Positions 26,414 through 35,866 are shown, numbered from the stretch's first letter. The stretch is DNA of 64,000 bases from JAGTVG01 sp965365275 (GCA_965365275.1 CBDUBA010000001.1:131838-195837), one strand, 5' to 3'. A program made the numbers and translations. Notes: generated by a model not told the origin, from the letters alone.

Positions 26414-27232
26414 ATGATTATTCGCTCAATAATAATTCTTATTTCATTATTATCCGTAATTAGAGTATTTGCTCAGGAAACTCTTGATTCCATATTTACC
26501 AAAACCGATATCCTTCCAGTCCACATCAAGGAAGTAAGCGATGAATCGGTTAAGTTCAACTATCCTGGGGAAGATGTGGTAAATTCATTAAAAATTGAAT
26601 CAGTAAATAGAATTGTATTTAAATCGGGTAGAGTCCAAACGTTTAAGGAGGCGCCTTCCTATCGGCAGGTTGTAGATGGTCTGGATTGGGAACACGTATC
26701 GGTAATCCAAACAGAAGGACAATTAAGTGGATTGTACTTGCTTGACGATGTAAGTGCAAAGGCCAAAGCCATGACAGGATTTGGCAGTGTAGGTAAAATG
26801 GAAAACAGAGCCATGATGAAATTGAAAATTGAAACGGCCATGAATGGAGGCAATGTAGTATATGTAACACAGCAAAATTCTTCATCACGTTCGCAGGTAA
26901 GTAACAGTTCAAGTGTAGTGAGCGGAGTGGCCTATTCAAATAAAATACCCGATTATAGTGATTTTTCAAATCTCCTAAACAAAAATTCTGATTTTAGATT
27001 AATTGAAAAACACGAACTTGGTGTGAATAGTACAGATATTTCAGTTAAGATCCTTCCGGGTGAGACTATTAGGTTCGACCGAGCAGAACAATCCGGTAAT
27101 CTGGTATACGTATATGCAAATATCTCAAATGAAGACAGTAACAAATTCAGGGTAAGTTATTTTGACACTGAAAAAATTATTCTTGTTTACAGAGATAAAA
27201 AGCATATCTATAATCTTATCTTCAGTATTTAA
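26414..27232 (+). CDS. Exported hypothetical protein
   Basis: This 272-residue protein has a Sec signal peptide (RSIIILISLLSVIRVFAQE). I do not recognise its family. The region ~30-80 (DILPVHIKEVSDESVKFNYPGEDVVNSLKIESVNRIVFKSGR) is like a short Sm/beta-barrel-like motif found in many Bacteroidota exported proteins, where a residue pair marks a translation of a message to the periplasm. The rest has a helix with AKAKAMTGFG and a C-terminal beta-rich domain. It is divergent from the glycoside-hydrolase-like lipoprotein (141 nt between starts). It overlaps the convergent META-domain gene by 4 nt. No function is proposed. Confidence 0.7.
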   Translation: MIIRSIIILISLLSVIRVFAQETLDSIFTKTDILPVHIKEVSDESVKFNYPGEDVVNSLKIESVNRIVFKSGRVQTFKEAPSYRQVVDGLDWEHVSVIQTEGQLSGLYLLDDVSAKAKAMTGFGSVGKMENRAMMKLKIETAMNGGNVVYVTQQNSSSRSQVSNSSSVVSGVAYSNKIPDYSDFSNLLNKNSDFRLIEKHELGVNSTDISVKILPGETIRFDRAEQSGNLVYVYANISNEDSNKFRVSYFDTEKIILVYRDKKHIYNLIFSI

Positions 27233-28119
27233 TCGATTTTTTTAAATATCAGCTCCGTATCATCATACCCTTTAAGGGTAAGTTTAAGATCTTTTATTTC
27301 ATATTTCATTCTCCTGCCAGACACGGATTTGGCAATAAGGTCTTCCAATTTCATTTCAGGACACATCATGCGTGTCATGGCAAAAGATTCGAAATGAAGG
27401 ACATTCTTTCCAGCCCTATAAAAACTTCCATTCATATTATTGCAACCGGCAAAACCGCTTAACCTGCTTTCTTCAACGTGGAATTCAATGACCGGGCTAC
27501 CCTTTTCATTAAGCATTTCGTTCAGGATCTTTTGCCCGTTAGCCTCTTCTAGCACCCAGATATCATGTAATTGATAATCAGGCACATATTGCCCACATCC
27601 TTTTAATTTAGCAGTTTCCATTCCTTCTTTTTTGATCTCCACAACCACTGAATAATGGAATGTTTCATCTGCCATAGTATCATTACATTCTTCCTCAGTG
27701 ACAGTTACAAAAATTTCACCTGAATCTCCACCACCCGAGAACCTGGTAATCATTGCATCAGCTGCCTTCTGAATCTCTACGGAGTTGGTTTCAAAGACCG
27801 TTCCATCCAAATGCGAAAATTTAATGCCGATATCCATATCAATATCTACTGCCCATGATGGCTCATTTCCCCTGGCATAAAAATCTATCCCCTGTTGGTA
27901 AAGTCTCATTTTTAATGTCATGCTTTGGGATTTGGTTGATATAGCTTGTGGTTCACCTGTTATGTTTTGTGAATCACTTTGCTGCAAAGATGCATTTGTT
28001 TCTGTACTGATGTCAGCACTGGCCTCCTCCTGATTATTCTTCTTATCCATCTGATTACAACCAAAAATAATTGTTGAAATAAATAAAATGTATTTTATTG
28101 ACGTCCCTAGGTTATTCAT
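27229..28119 (-). CDS. META-domain (HslJ-like) lipoprotein with COG3650-like domain
   Basis: This 296-residue lipoprotein has its lipobox at IIFGC (Cys21). A Gln/Ser/Thr-rich linker (~28-65) is followed by a COG3650-like domain (~70-180) that starts at QGIDFYARGNEPSWAVDI, a typical motif of that group. It then has a C-terminal META domain (~190-296) with FAGCNNMNGSFYRAGKNVLHF and MTRMMCPEM. META domains occur in heat- and novobiocin-related HslJ and in lipoproteins that protect the envelope. The pairing of both domains is seen in other Gram-negative lipoproteins. It is a single gene on the minus strand, convergent with the preceding hypothetical gene. Confidence 0.8.
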   Translation of the reverse strand: MNNLGTSIKYILFISTIIFGCNQMDKKNNQEEASADISTETNASLQQSDSQNITGEPQAISTKSQSMTLKMRLYQQGIDFYARGNEPSWAVDIDMDIGIKFSHLDGTVFETNSVEIQKAADAMITRFSGGGDSGEIFVTVTEEECNDTMADETFHYSVVVEIKKEGMETAKLKGCGQYVPDYQLHDIWVLEEANGQKILNEMLNEKGSPVIEFHVEESRLSGFAGCNNMNGSFYRAGKNVLHFESFAMTRMMCPEMKLEDLIAKSVSGRRMKYEIKDLKLTLKGYDDTELIFKKID

Positions 28120-28277
28120 AATTACTTTTATTAAAGTATAATACTGAATTAGACAAAGCTCTAGTTATAGCTCAAAATATGAATTCAAATAATTGAATTA
28201 CACAACACCATTACTAAAAATACGATATTTTGCTTTAAGCTGATTACCTGTTTATGTTTTTTTAAATTTGAAACTTT

Positions 28278-28727
28278 ATGGATATAAAAATAGAAAAAAT
28301 TCAACCCAGCGATTTTGAAAAAATATATGAAATGATACGGGAATTCTCAGATTTCCAAAATGCCCGGAAAAGAGTTTCGGTTACACTAGATAAAATGATG
28401 GAGCAAAAAGATTTTATTTTCGGATATGTGGCTAAAGATGCTTTCAATCAAATAATTGGATATACAAACTATTCTTTTATATATTATTCCTGGGTGGGCA
28501 AATCAATATATCTTGATGACTTATATGTTAAGCCTTCATTCAGAGGAAAGGGAATAGGCAAAAAGCTAATGAAAAAGGTTTTTGATATTGCAAGAAAGGA
28601 GAAATGTGATAGGGTCCGGTGGCAGGTATCGAATTGGAATTCAAAGGCAATAGAGTTTTACAAAAAAATCGGTGCCAGGATCGATGATACTGAACTTAAC
28701 TGTGACATGATTTTAAATAATTCTTAA
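28278..28727 (+). CDS. GNAT-family N-acetyltransferase
   Basis: This 149-residue acetyltransferase has the GNAT core. The acetyl-CoA-binding motif A is SIYLDDLYVKPSFRGKGIGKKLMKKV (R/QxxGxG/A as RGKGIG), and motif B is WQVSNWNSKAIEFYKKIGAR. It resembles diamine/N-acetyltransferase YedL/SAT-like members, where this ending also occurs, so a small amine substrate is possible. It is alone on the plus strand, with no partner genes that define its substrate. Confidence 0.9.
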   Translation: MDIKIEKIQPSDFEKIYEMIREFSDFQNARKRVSVTLDKMMEQKDFIFGYVAKDAFNQIIGYTNYSFIYYSWVGKSIYLDDLYVKPSFRGKGIGKKLMKKVFDIARKEKCDRVRWQVSNWNSKAIEFYKKIGARIDDTELNCDMILNNS

Positions 28728-28851
28728 ATCAGCGTTCAGTGATTTCGTCTCGGGTAGAGAATATTCCTTTAATACCTCAGGGATTTTAAATAATTTCACT
28801 AATTTATTGATGACTTAAAAACCTTCGATAATTTTCAAATGTCCATGTAGC

Positions 28852-29946
28852 ATGCGAATTTCTCCGTTATTCAGGATTCGAATGAGAAGGCTTATAGGCA
28901 TAATAATAAGTTGGGCAATACTTTCGACAGCCTTCTTTATTTATGAATATTATGCAGTCAGATTTCATGCGCCTGAAATGGCTAATGAGATCAATATTGG
29001 CTTCAATGTATTCATTAATATTTACGCCGGCATACTGGCTGGAATGCTGGGTGGCCCATTTTTAATTTTTTCTGTGAGTGAGAAGACTAGGAACAGGCCT
29101 TTTTATTTTGGAATTATCTATACTGCCATTGGTTTTCTGTTGGTTTATATAGTAATATCATTTAGCATTTCCTTAATTGTCTTTTCAAATAATTTAGAAT
29201 TACCAATCTACAATAAAGATGTTCTCAGAGCTACTTTGAATAATATGCTTGCTATCTGGCAGGTAAAAAATCTTCTGATCTGGTTAATAATAATTTCAAC
29301 AACCCAATTCATACTTCAGATAAGTGACAAATTCGGACCGGGTAATTTATGGAAATTTATAAGAGGAAAGTATTACAATCCAAGAGAGGAAAAGAGGATA
29401 TTTATGTTTTTAGATTTAAGATCTTCAACAAGCATAGCTGAAAAACTAGGGCATGTTAAGTATTATAACCTGTTAAATGATTTCTATTCGGTAATAACTG
29501 ATCCAATCATCAATTTTTATGGAGAGATATATCAATATGTCGGTGACGAGATTGTAGTTACATGGAATCTGAATAACAATATGCATAAAAACAGATCTGT
29601 AGATTGCTTTTTTGAAATCCAGAAAAAGGTATTTGAACAAAGAGAGAAATTTTTGAAACGATACGATCTGGTTCCGGAATTTAAGGCCGGAATCCATTGC
29701 GGGAAGGTTACCGTTGGCGAAATAGGGATCCTAAAAAGAGATATTATTTATTCCGGTGATGTTTTAAACACAACATCAAGAATACAGGAAGCCTGCAATG
29801 AATTTAATACAGAATTATTGGTTTCTGAAGATATAGTAAAACTTATCTCAGAGCCCGGAGATTATTTGATCAATACGATCGGAGGGGTTGCCTTTAAGGG
29901 AAAAACTAAAAAAGTAAGGGTATTTTCGGTTAAAAAAGAGGATTAA
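28852..29946 (+). CDS. Membrane-bound class III nucleotide cyclase
   Basis: This 364-residue protein has an N-terminal membrane domain of about four helices (~13-33, 50-75, 86-112, 139-157) and a cytoplasmic class III adenylate/guanylate cyclase domain (~180-362). The two metal-binding aspartates are visible as FLDLRSST (Asp188) and YVGDEIV (Asp232). The region KRDIIYSGDVLNTTSRIQEAC holds the substrate and transition-state Asn/Arg pattern (NTTSR). The architecture is a single-chain membrane sensor with cyclase output. Whether it makes cAMP or cGMP cannot be decided from the sequence. No effector gene is adjacent. The start at 28852 is the first ATG giving a basic N-terminus before helix 1. 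Confidence 0.88.
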   Translation: MRISPLFRIRMRRLIGIIISWAILSTAFFIYEYYAVRFHAPEMANEINIGFNVFINIYAGILAGMLGGPFLIFSVSEKTRNRPFYFGIIYTAIGFLLVYIVISFSISLIVFSNNLELPIYNKDVLRATLNNMLAIWQVKNLLIWLIIISTTQFILQISDKFGPGNLWKFIRGKYYNPREEKRIFMFLDLRSSTSIAEKLGHVKYYNLLNDFYSVITDPIINFYGEIYQYVGDEIVVTWNLNNNMHKNRSVDCFFEIQKKVFEQREKFLKRYDLVPEFKAGIHCGKVTVGEIGILKRDIIYSGDVLNTTSRIQEACNEFNTELLVSEDIVKLISEPGDYLINTIGGVAFKGKTKKVRVFSVKKED

Positions 29947-29964
29947 TGTTGAAATAGACAACAT

Positions 29965-32046
29965 TCATTCCATTGAATTTATGATATCTTCAATATTTAT
30001 TACCTGAAAGACCAGATCAGCCTTGCTGCTTTCATATAATATCCCAATAGTGTGTTCATCAATTTTAGTCATACAGGAATAACCCCGTCCAATTCCTTCA
30101 TCCAGAAGGGTAGTATACTTTTCCGGCCAGGTCTGACCTTCATCAAAGCTTAACCTTATGCTTATGTTCTTTCTTTGATATTTTGAAGCCGGATTACTGA
30201 AAAGCACTAAACTTTGGGAAGCGTTATTAATCACAAAATCTTCTTTTATAATACTCGCCATGCAAACAGGTTCTATCAAAACGCCTTTTGAGCTATTATT
30301 TTCTACCCAGGTTTTCCCCAAGTCAGAGGTTGTTGCGACGGAACGCCCATTTAGATCCGATTTATCTTCCCTGTTTCGATTATCCCTCATATTTAACATC
30401 AGATCTCCATTTCCCAGTTCAATTACTTGAGATTCGGTAGTATTGGATTTTGCTCCTGTACCTATATGCCAACTATGTCCATGATCCTTACTCCATATTA
30501 TCGTAGAATATGGGATATTATAATGATCCTTATATTGCGCTGGGAACACTAAAGTACCATCTGAAAGTGAGATTCCTTTTCCCGGTCCCTGCAAAAGCAG
30601 CGGCCATTCCTCTTTTTTTATCTGGGCTGTAATATTAACCGGATCGTTCCAGGATTCACCATCATCAGTTGAGTTAACCAACATCAATTGACTCGTTTTG
30701 ACTGGATCAAGGCCCGGTTTTGACGCTATCCAGTTTCTTTCGTTCTTATGTCCGTGGGCCCAGATGCCTGCAACCCAAACAGTATTTGTTTCTCTATCCA
30801 CAAGCACGCAAGGATCACCTATTCCATTTTCCTCTTCGGATAGCCCCCCCCACTCTCCTAAATCCATTATCACCTTCATTTTTTCCCAGGATTGTCCCCC
30901 ATTAACACTACGACTCATGCCAACATCAATATCACCTTGCAGGTCAATAGAACTATTTCTTCGAATATCATAAACAGCGATCAATGTCCCCTTATTTGTA
31001 GTAACCAATCCCGGGATCCTGTACGTATGAACACCATCATCATTATGATCCCTGATTGCAAGCCCCAGCCGGTGTTTGTATCGATGATTTTCCTCCTCAA
31101 CAGCATAATTTATACCTGAAATTCTTAAATTCTCAATGAAAGAATAGAAATATGAACGAATTTTTGATTTATCAGATACGGATACGCTCACCCAGAAATA
31201 ATTCTTCCCATGATGCAAAACCTGGTTTAGGTTTATTTCCTGATGCTTTGCAGGACTATTGATCTCAGCTACTTTTTTACTTGTATTAAATTCGGGGTTC
31301 GAACCTGTGTAATGAACCAACAATGTATTTATCATAGCTAAATCGTCAGATTGATCAAACCCGATGGTGATGTTTTCCAATAACTTGGGATTAGCTTCAC
31401 CCTCCGTATTTATTAGGATCTTTTGTAATCCATTAACAGGTTTATCGATAAGAACCGGTAGTTTAATACTGCTGGCATTAACTTCCTTAACTTCCATCAA
31501 GGAATTATCAAGTAAAAAAAAATCGTCCAGCAACAAACCACCATTCTCCTGACTTGAACACCTGATTCTGAATTTCAGTACATCAGCATATGGAAAAGAA
31601 ATATAAACAGCATCAGAGAATCTATCTGAAGTAAATACGGAATCCTCACTGTAAACTTCATACCAATCGTTTTGCATATATATCTCAAGGATGAAATTTA
31701 ATGACATTTCTGAGTTTAATTTCTGACCCCGGAAGGAGATATGACGAATTGGAACGGCACTATCCAACAGGCTGAATTCTAATATATGATCTTCCCCCCC
31801 GGTTATATATAGACACTGCGACTGAATCCTGCCTCCTTTCCCCAAGATCCGGTCTTTTTCATTATGGGACTTTAATATCACTTTATCCAGATCTATGGTG
31901 TTGAAAGAGCCCGTTGGCAGGTTATCAAAATCAATGTTCGCAATAACAGGCTTTTCGCGGAATATCTCAGCACGTATTTGAGGAATTGTTTGTATTGTCA
32001 GAATTAGTGCAAAAAGATATCCTGCCTGTATCTTTAAATTTCTCAA
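29965..32046 (-). CDS. nanH: Exo-alpha-sialidase, GH33 family
   Basis: This 693-residue secreted sialidase releases terminal sialic acids. After a signal peptide (~1-26) comes a ~300-residue N-terminal region. Its first part (IANIDFDNLPTGSFN... DDFFLLDNSLMEV) looks like a jelly-roll CBM-like domain, followed by a domain like the sialidase N-terminal one (~200-310). The catalytic propeller begins with the RIP motif (TYRIPGLVTT, about residue 341). It carries five Asp-box copies: SVNGGQSWE, STDDGESWN, SKDHGHSWH, TSDLGKTWV and SFDEGQTWP. No sialic acid uptake or lyase genes are in the window, so use of the product by this cell is not shown. Confidence 0.92.
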   Translation of the reverse strand: MRNLKIQAGYLFALILTIQTIPQIRAEIFREKPVIANIDFDNLPTGSFNTIDLDKVILKSHNEKDRILGKGGRIQSQCLYITGGEDHILEFSLLDSAVPIRHISFRGQKLNSEMSLNFILEIYMQNDWYEVYSEDSVFTSDRFSDAVYISFPYADVLKFRIRCSSQENGGLLLDDFFLLDNSLMEVKEVNASSIKLPVLIDKPVNGLQKILINTEGEANPKLLENITIGFDQSDDLAMINTLLVHYTGSNPEFNTSKKVAEINSPAKHQEINLNQVLHHGKNYFWVSVSVSDKSKIRSYFYSFIENLRISGINYAVEEENHRYKHRLGLAIRDHNDDGVHTYRIPGLVTTNKGTLIAVYDIRRNSSIDLQGDIDVGMSRSVNGGQSWEKMKVIMDLGEWGGLSEEENGIGDPCVLVDRETNTVWVAGIWAHGHKNERNWIASKPGLDPVKTSQLMLVNSTDDGESWNDPVNITAQIKKEEWPLLLQGPGKGISLSDGTLVFPAQYKDHYNIPYSTIIWSKDHGHSWHIGTGAKSNTTESQVIELGNGDLMLNMRDNRNREDKSDLNGRSVATTSDLGKTWVENNSSKGVLIEPVCMASIIKEDFVINNASQSLVLFSNPASKYQRKNISIRLSFDEGQTWPEKYTTLLDEGIGRGYSCMTKIDEHTIGILYESSKADLVFQVINIEDIINSME

Positions 32047-32223
32047 AATCCGCTCAGTTTAAGTTCCTAAAGAATCTAAATTTGGTAATTACTAAATTAC
32101 TTTGGAAACCTATAAGTATTACAATTTCCCTAAAGATTTCAAATTTATTTGCATTGTAAGTTTCAATATACTTTATTTGATCCTTCAGGGATATCAGGTT
32201 GATACCTTAATAGAGCACTTTTA

Positions 32224-33609
32224 ATGGTACAAAAGAGAAACAAATTTTCCTCAAGGTTCGGATTCATAGCTGCCGCCGCAGGCAGCGCGGTTGGTCTGGG
32301 GAATATATGGAAATTTCCTTTTGAAGTAGGCAAAGGCGGTGGTGCAGCATTTCTAATCATATACCTGTTTTTTTGCTTTGTATTGTGTTATCCCCTATTG
32401 ATTACTGAAATTGCTATTGGACGAAGATCACGGAAAAATCCCGTAGGTTCTTTTAAAACAATGAAGCACCCCAATTGGACTTTCATCGGATATTTGAGTG
32501 TCCTGTGTGGTGTGCTTATACTATCCTTTTATAATGTTGTTGCCGGCTGGGTTTTCGGATATTTCGTTGAAATACTTTTGGGAAACTTTGACATCGGTAA
32601 AAATTTCGAAAGTTTTATAACAGACATCAGCGAAGTTGGGGGATATTCATTGCTATTCATGGTTGTGACCGCATTCATAGTATCAAAAGGTATCACCAAC
32701 GGGATAGAGCGTGCCAGCAAGATATTAATGCCGGTATTGGTCACAATTATGTTATTTCTTTCTATTTACGCCTTGACCCTCGATAATGCAATGGAAGGTG
32801 TAAAGTTTTACCTGGTTCCGGACATCTCAAAATTGAACATTGAAGTCATATACCGGGCATTAGGACAGTCCTTTTTCTCTTTATCATTAGGAATGGGCGC
32901 CCTGATCACCTACGGAAGTTACCTTAAGAAACAGGAAGATATCATAAGTTCAGGTGCAATTGTTACCCTTTCTGATGTTGGCATTGCCTTTCTGGCTGGT
33001 TTAATGATATTTCCAATTGTTTTCTCACAAGGATTAGATACTGATGGTGGAACTGGATTGATATTTGTTTCACTACCAGGTGTATTTGAGAACATGGGGC
33101 CCGTTCTAGGTATAATCATTGGTTCGCTATTCTTCCTTTTGTTATCTTTTGCTGCCCTGACTTCCACGATATCATTAATGGAGCTTCCGGTATCTTATCT
33201 CGTTGACCAGAAAAAGGTTAAACGTGAAATAGCCGTTTGGATCTCTGCCGGCGTTATATTCCTGATAGGCATCCCTTCCCTGATCGGAAATGGATATTCT
33301 GATTTTTTCTCTAATTTTATTACCTACTTCGGAGCTGAAAAGCCTACAGATTTCATGACATTTATTACTGATCTGGCGCTTAATACATTTTTACCGATAG
33401 GAGGATTTTTTATTTCCATATTTGCCGTATATGTCTGGAAGCGCCGAAAGTTATTCAGGGAATTATCCTATGGTAATGAAAAGTTCCTTAAATCCTGGAT
33501 AGCCAAGTATGTCGGATTTTGTCTGCAGTATATTGCACCGGTTGTATTGGGATTAGTGTTTGTGATCACTGTGCTTGAAGTATTTTTTGGAGTTCATCTA
33601 TTCAGTTAA
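32224..33609 (+). CDS. Sodium-dependent transporter, NSS (neurotransmitter:sodium symporter) family
   Basis: This 461-residue inner-membrane Na+ symporter has the LeuT fold. It opens with FSSRFGFIAAAAGSAVGLGNIWKFPFEVGKGGGAAF, the TM1 Na+/substrate site characteristic of the family, and continues through about eleven hydrophobic segments. Bacterial members carry amino acids such as tyrosine, tryptophan or leucine. The substrate here is not resolved by eye. The gene is divergent from the sialidase gene, with 177 nt between starts, and no functional link is evident. Confidence 0.92.
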   Translation: MVQKRNKFSSRFGFIAAAAGSAVGLGNIWKFPFEVGKGGGAAFLIIYLFFCFVLCYPLLITEIAIGRRSRKNPVGSFKTMKHPNWTFIGYLSVLCGVLILSFYNVVAGWVFGYFVEILLGNFDIGKNFESFITDISEVGGYSLLFMVVTAFIVSKGITNGIERASKILMPVLVTIMLFLSIYALTLDNAMEGVKFYLVPDISKLNIEVIYRALGQSFFSLSLGMGALITYGSYLKKQEDIISSGAIVTLSDVGIAFLAGLMIFPIVFSQGLDTDGGTGLIFVSLPGVFENMGPVLGIIIGSLFFLLLSFAALTSTISLMELPVSYLVDQKKVKREIAVWISAGVIFLIGIPSLIGNGYSDFFSNFITYFGAEKPTDFMTFITDLALNTFLPIGGFFISIFAVYVWKRRKLFRELSYGNEKFLKSWIAKYVGFCLQYIAPVVLGLVFVITVLEVFFGVHLFS

Positions 33610-33697
33610 ATGTTTTTTGAATATATAAATTGAGTGGCTCATTTATTTTTATATTATATTCACATCAACATTTTTTAATACTAAAATCACGAATATT

Positions 33698-34075
33698 ATG
33701 ACAAAATTTTTCAAAACAGGTTACCTGTTGATAATTCTTGCCGGCTTAATCTGGGCGGGATGTGCTGGCACAAAAACAAGTAAAGAAGATGCATATCTGG
33801 GTGATTGGGAATACCTTGTAGAGGGTACTCCAAATGGAGATGTAAGAGGAGTAATGAATATATCTAAAGACGGGGATGCATTCATAGGCAAGCTGACATC
33901 AGATATGGGAGAGATCGAATTGAATGATCTCGCAATTGTTGAAAACAAACTCTCAGCTAATTTCGATATCCAGGGTATGACTTTGGATATGGATGGCACT
34001 TTTGACGGACCACAGTTTACTGGCACAATCGGCGTAGATTATAATACCTTCCCGATGACCGCTACAAAAAAATAA
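33698..34075 (+). CDS. Small lipoprotein, unknown function
   Basis: This 125-residue lipoprotein has a lipobox at IWAGC (Cys22). The mature part is a small beta-rich domain (YLGDWEYLVEGTPNGDVRGVMNISKDGDAFIGKLTSD) like the lipocalin-type repeats of other Bacteroidota lipoproteins, but I recognise no named family. It is 88 nt downstream of the NSS transporter. A strong rho-independent terminator follows after the stop (34085-34103). Confidence 0.75.
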   Translation: MTKFFKTGYLLIILAGLIWAGCAGTKTSKEDAYLGDWEYLVEGTPNGDVRGVMNISKDGDAFIGKLTSDMGEIELNDLAIVENKLSANFDIQGMTLDMDGTFDGPQFTGTIGVDYNTFPMTATKK

Positions 34076-34084
34076 TCTAAAAGG

Positions 34085-34106
34085 GGCTGCTTCCCAAGCA
34101 GCCTTT
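34085..34106 (+). terminator. Bidirectional rho-independent terminator
   Basis: GGCTGCTT (34085-34092), loop CCC, AAGCAGCC (34096-34103), then TTTATTTT on the plus strand. It is shared by two convergent genes: the small lipoprotein ends at 34075, and the LuxR-type gene stops at 34105 within the T-run, so the stem immediately follows it on the minus strand. Confidence 0.85.
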
Positions 34107-35046
34107 ATTTTAATTGTATTACCCTTATTAACTGGGCCCTACTTTTAATCCCCATTTTAAGATAAATTCTATGGGTATGATCTTTAACTGTTTGTAAAGA
34201 TATAAACAAGGCATCAGCTATTTCCTGATTGCTTTTGCCAGAGCAGACTTCCTTAATGATCTCCCGTTCTCTCCTTGTGATCCCATATCGTGCGATCAGA
34301 TTGTCAATAGATGATGATTCTGATTTGCTTGTTTCCATTTCGATAAACCGGTCTCTTTGGCTGTAGAAATAAACCAGAGGGATGACCACAGCCAGGAAGA
34401 AGAATAATATGAAGATGGGTATGGATGTCGGGAAGAGATAATACATATATGCCGACATTATTTTTAAAATTAAAAATATCGCTGTAAGTAATACATAATT
34501 CCTGACAAGCACATCTGTCAGGGTAATAATTTTAAAAGATTTATGTATTAAAATAGTCAATCCCCAGGTTGTTAGCAACACATCCAGAACAAGATAAACG
34601 TATAGGATGCCTATTCCAGGCAGAGATATGACTTCACCACTTTTTTGGGCTATTGACCATCCCAGCACAATAAAAAAGAATAGAAGAAAGAAGAAATACG
34701 ATATTGATGCTGTTCTTCCAACTTTGGAGCCCGATAACTCATAGCAGAACTTCAGATACATATACCAGCCCATAATAAGAAAGGGAAATCCCAGAAAAGG
34801 TATTCCATAAGATATCATAGTCTGCAGATTTTCAGACAGTGTAATTCCAGTCAATATAATCTTAATGAAAATTAAACCCCAGATTCCATATACTCCAAAT
34901 GCACACATCAGAATCACATAATAAAACAAGGATTCAACGAAATTGGAAGGATATGATTTTCTTAAATAATTGGCAATCAAAATGGCTCCTGAGGCAGCTC
35001 CCAGAGTGATGAGCAAAAGAGAGAAATATAAAAGATTTGTGGCCAT
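34105..35046 (-). CDS. Seven-helix membrane protein with C-terminal LuxR-type HTH
   Basis: This 313-residue one-component transmembrane regulator has seven hydrophobic segments (about 4-24, 40-62, 78-98, 112-132, 145-165, 182-202, 207-228). A short linker leads to a cytoplasmic LuxR/FixJ-type HTH (~250-313) with ITRREREIIKEVCSGKSNQEIADALFISLQTVKDHTHRIYLKMG. There is no receiver domain, so the membrane part must be the sensor. Regulators of this layout are common in Bacteroidota and mostly uncharacterised. The gene is convergent with the small lipoprotein and divergent from the membrane protein at 35183. Confidence 0.85.
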   Translation of the reverse strand: MATNLLYFSLLLITLGAASGAILIANYLRKSYPSNFVESLFYYVILMCAFGVYGIWGLIFIKIILTGITLSENLQTMISYGIPFLGFPFLIMGWYMYLKFCYELSGSKVGRTASISYFFFLLFFFIVLGWSIAQKSGEVISLPGIGILYVYLVLDVLLTTWGLTILIHKSFKIITLTDVLVRNYVLLTAIFLILKIMSAYMYYLFPTSIPIFILFFFLAVVIPLVYFYSQRDRFIEMETSKSESSSIDNLIARYGITRREREIIKEVCSGKSNQEIADALFISLQTVKDHTHRIYLKMGIKSRAQLIRVIQLK

Positions 35047-35182
35047 ATTATAATGAAATCAAATGTAAGGAATTTACAGATCTCAATCACCCTACCAAAG
35101 TATTGAATTTCAAAACACGACTTTAGTTTGTTAAATTTTACAGATCCACCCCGTATAATTGAATAAACAAAATAATATAATT

Positions 35183-35866
35183 ATGATTAATCAAGATCCT
35201 CAAAAACCGTATGTGCCTGACTCAAGCATTAGTACATCCTTTAGTTTTGGATGGAGACAAATGTGGAAATATTTCCTTTACTTATTCCTGGTTTCCATAA
35301 TAATAACTGTTCTACACATTCCTATCAGCGTTGCTGACAGTTTTAAAGATGATATCACCCCGGGAATTGTAGTACTCCAGGTTTTAGCTTTCTTTTACTG
35401 GATTTTGCTATTCCCTATATTTTCGTATGGGGTGGATTGGATATATTTAAAGGCTATCCGTGATCAGGAGATAGACATAAAAGAAATGTTTATCGGATTC
35501 AATAATTACGTTAACATTATTTTAGCTCATCTTCTGGCCACTGCCATTATTGGAATTGGATTTGTGTTTTTAATAATCCCCGGAATCATTTTTGCATGCC
35601 GGCTTGTTTTTGTTCCATTTATTGTGATGGATAGAAACCTGGACGCCGTTAAGGCTGTCGAAAAGAGCTGGCAAATGACTGCTGGACATGGCTGGAAGAT
35701 CTTTGGGATGGGGATAATATCCTTTTTTATCATCATACTGGGGTTGATTATGCTCATTGTTGGTGTCTTCCCTGCAGCTATGTGGGTGACTTCTTCCTTC
35801 GCCAGTCTCTACCATTCCATTGATCATCAGGAGAAGGCAGAGCTTGAAAATGGAAATGGTTCCTGA
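35183..35866 (+). CDS. Multi-pass membrane protein, unknown function (DUF975/YciC-like appearance)
   Basis: This is a 227-residue integral membrane protein when begun at the ATG at 35183; an upstream TTG at 35159 would add eight residues and is less likely. After the short leader SFSFGWRQMWKYF there are about six hydrophobic segments, with a repeated-helix pattern like YciC/DUF975 proteins (IIPGIIFACRLVFVPFIVMDRNLDAVKAVEKSWQMTAGHGWKIFGMGII). The sequence DAVKAVEKSWQMT is the part most like that group. The function is unknown. It is divergent from the LuxR-type gene. Confidence 0.75.
   Translation: MINQDPQKPYVPDSSISTSFSFGWRQMWKYFLYLFLVSIIITVLHIPISVADSFKDDITPGIVVLQVLAFFYWILLFPIFSYGVDWIYLKAIRDQEIDIKEMFIGFNNYVNIILAHLLATAIIGIGFVFLIIPGIIFACRLVFVPFIVMDRNLDAVKAVEKSWQMTAGHGWKIFGMGIISFFIIILGLIMLIVGVFPAAMWVTSSFASLYHSIDHQEKAELENGNGS

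Noticed and set aside
31296..31305. GGTTCGAACC, as in a tRNA T-loop
   Set aside because: It lies inside the sialidase coding frame, with no acceptor stem, anticodon arm or other tRNA parts around it.
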